A DNA stretch of 7,120 nt from Bacteroidota bacterium (GTDB taxonomy: Bacteria > Bacteroidota > Ignavibacteria > Ignavibacteriales > Melioribacteraceae): contig JAEXUB010000028.1 of NCBI GenBank assembly GCA_023453125.1, positions 1-7,120 of the forward strand, in the 5' to 3' direction. Positions 6,139 through 7,120 of the stretch are shown one piece after another. The notes under the pieces were generated by a model. That model did no database searches and was not told the DNA's origin. It saw only the letters and a program-made list of their open reading frames with translations. The translations under genes were made by a program, and so were the position numbers. How positions within the stretch are numbered: the first letter of the stretch is position 1; each line of letters opens with the position of its first letter.

Positions 6139-7120
6139 ATGAACAATCAGTTTTATGATTCACTTAAAAATAATAATCTCTTCAAAAATACGGATTTAGC
6201 CTCACTAAATCTTGACGAAGTTAAAGGGCGTCTTGTGAGAGTGGGGGAGGGAGAGGTTGTATACCGCGAAGGCGCGCCCTCCGATTTTATCTACCTAATT
6301 GTTAACGGCAAGATTAATATCATAAAAAAGAAAATGCTCGGAAAGGCAAAGTCGTACCTTTTCGGCGAGAATGAATTCTTCGGAAACGACGAATACTTTG
6401 AGGAAACTACCCGCACTTCAACAGCCGTTGCGCTTGTTGACAGCTACTTAATAATACTTTCCCGCGAGGAAATTGAATCCCTTATGATGCAGGATAATGA
6501 AATATATCTTTCATTAAGGGAGAACCTGAGCGGACTATTTGATAACTCGACCGAAATTCAGATTAACGAGAATGATGCGCCTTCCGATGTCCAGATAACG
6601 GACATTGATAAAATAATTACCGGGGACGAAATTCAGACAGGCATTGAAACAGCACCTTTGGAAGAACTGCCGGAAACCCCCGAACCCGGGCCAGTAACAG
6701 AGACAATCGAAGATATTACCTTAACGCAGGAAGACCTTGGAGTTCTTGAACACAATGCTTTGATACCGGAAGAGTCTGAGAATTCACAAATGGTTTCTGA
6801 GGAACAAAATTCCGAACCGGATTCTGCAGCCGGGACTTTTACCATTGAGGAATCGGCAGTCTATCACGAACCGGATATAATTCCGGAAACTCCGGCGGCT
6901 GCAAGCGAAGAAGATATGTTTGAAGCGATTGCTTCGATGGATGACTTTGAAAATATTCCGCTGCCGGAAAACGAAGTATCGGAAGAGATGGAGACTCTCC
7001 CCTTAACCGGACCGGAGAATGACAATTTAATTGAGAATAATTTTAATTCAGAAATAAATCTTGCCCGCAACGATGCAGTTGAACCTGATGGTACAATTAC
7101 CGATGAGGCCGGAGGAGAAA
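6139..7120 (+). CDS. Cyclic-nucleotide-binding-fold protein with long acidic tail (3' end outside window)
   Basis: The frame is open from the ATG at 6139 to the window end, giving 327 visible residues and no stop. Residues about 7-115 form a CRP/PKA-type cNMP beta-roll: LFKNTDLASLN, then VGEGEVVYREGAPSDFIYLIVNGKI (36-60), then FFGNDEYFEETTRTSTAVA (80-98) at the phosphate-binding cassette. The usual Glu after FG, which binds the ribose, is Asn83, while an Arg (R92) is kept near the phosphate position. cAMP or cGMP binding is therefore doubtful. Residues about 136-327 are rich in Glu, Asp, Pro, Thr and Ser with few basic residues, and are probably disordered. No helix-turn-helix follows the beta-roll as it would in CRP/FNR regulators, unless one lies beyond the window. 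Two apparent - strand ORFs inside it are compositional shadows. The function is unknown; a signalling or scaffold role is a guess. Confidence 0.85.
   Translation, partial: MNNQFYDSLKNNNLFKNTDLASLNLDEVKGRLVRVGEGEVVYREGAPSDFIYLIVNGKINIIKKKMLGKAKSYLFGENEFFGNDEYFEETTRTSTAVALVDSYLIILSREEIESLMMQDNEIYLSLRENLSGLFDNSTEIQINENDAPSDVQITDIDKIITGDEIQTGIETAPLEELPETPEPGPVTETIEDITLTQEDLGVLEHNALIPEESENSQMVSEEQNSEPDSAAGTFTIEESAVYHEPDIIPETPAAASEEDMFEAIASMDDFENIPLPENEVSEEMETLPLTGPENDNLIENNFNSEINLARNDAVEPDGTITDEAGGE

Noticed and set aside
6633..7070. Two - strand ORFs rich in Ser inside the 3' part of the window
   Set aside because: They are the antisense of the acidic Glu-rich coding region of the + strand cNMP-fold gene, whose frame is open over the whole stretch.
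1..7120. CRISPR array, tRNA, rRNA, insertion sequence with transposase
   Set aside because: I looked for spaced direct repeats, cloverleaf arms and transposase motifs and saw none; nearly all sequence is accounted for by the genes listed.

Overview
The window holds eight protein genes, two of them cut by the window edges, two convergent-gene terminators and one repeat-rich intergenic spacer. The ribosome binding sites are weak or absent, base composition is moderate, a glycoside hydrolase lies beside a large Na+/solute symporter, and the NadA is a CGCxxxC variant. Together these suggest the Bacteroidota/Chlorobiota/Ignavibacteriota side of the tree. No rRNA or other phylogenetic marker is present, so this is an inference by eye.

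Left part (1-2518): the C-terminal end of a GH2 family (LacZ-like) beta-galactosidase on the + strand meets a 604-residue sodium:solute symporter on the - strand. The two share a bidirectional hairpin terminator. This looks like a sugar hydrolysis and uptake neighbourhood, though the symporter substrate cannot be read from sequence.

Spacer (2519-2844): about 325 bp between the divergent symporter and nadC. Most of it is a compact non-coding structure with two 20-nt CCCA...TGGG hairpins, 48 bp apart, framed by G/T- and C/T-homopolymer tracts. It resembles a REP doublet (BIME-like, possibly a small non-autonomous mobile element).

Middle (2845-4667): a nadC-nadA pair, quinolinate phosphoribosyltransferase and quinolinate synthase, for de novo NAD synthesis. 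Their catalytic and Fe-S residues are intact, and a strong hairpin closes the pair. nadB is not in the window.

Right part (4688-7120): a - strand operon runs from an AlkA-like 3-methyladenine DNA glycosylase to an ECF sigma factor and then to a small soluble zinc-binding anti-sigma factor (ZAS type), whose start overlaps the sigma gene by 20 nt. Head to head with the glycosylase, with one base between the two ATGs, is a + strand gene that runs off the window. It encodes a degenerate cyclic-nucleotide-binding-type beta-roll followed by a long acidic, probably disordered region. I see no clearly new system; the most unusual items are this acidic cNMP-fold protein, the REP-like spacer and the alkA/ECF/anti-sigma grouping.
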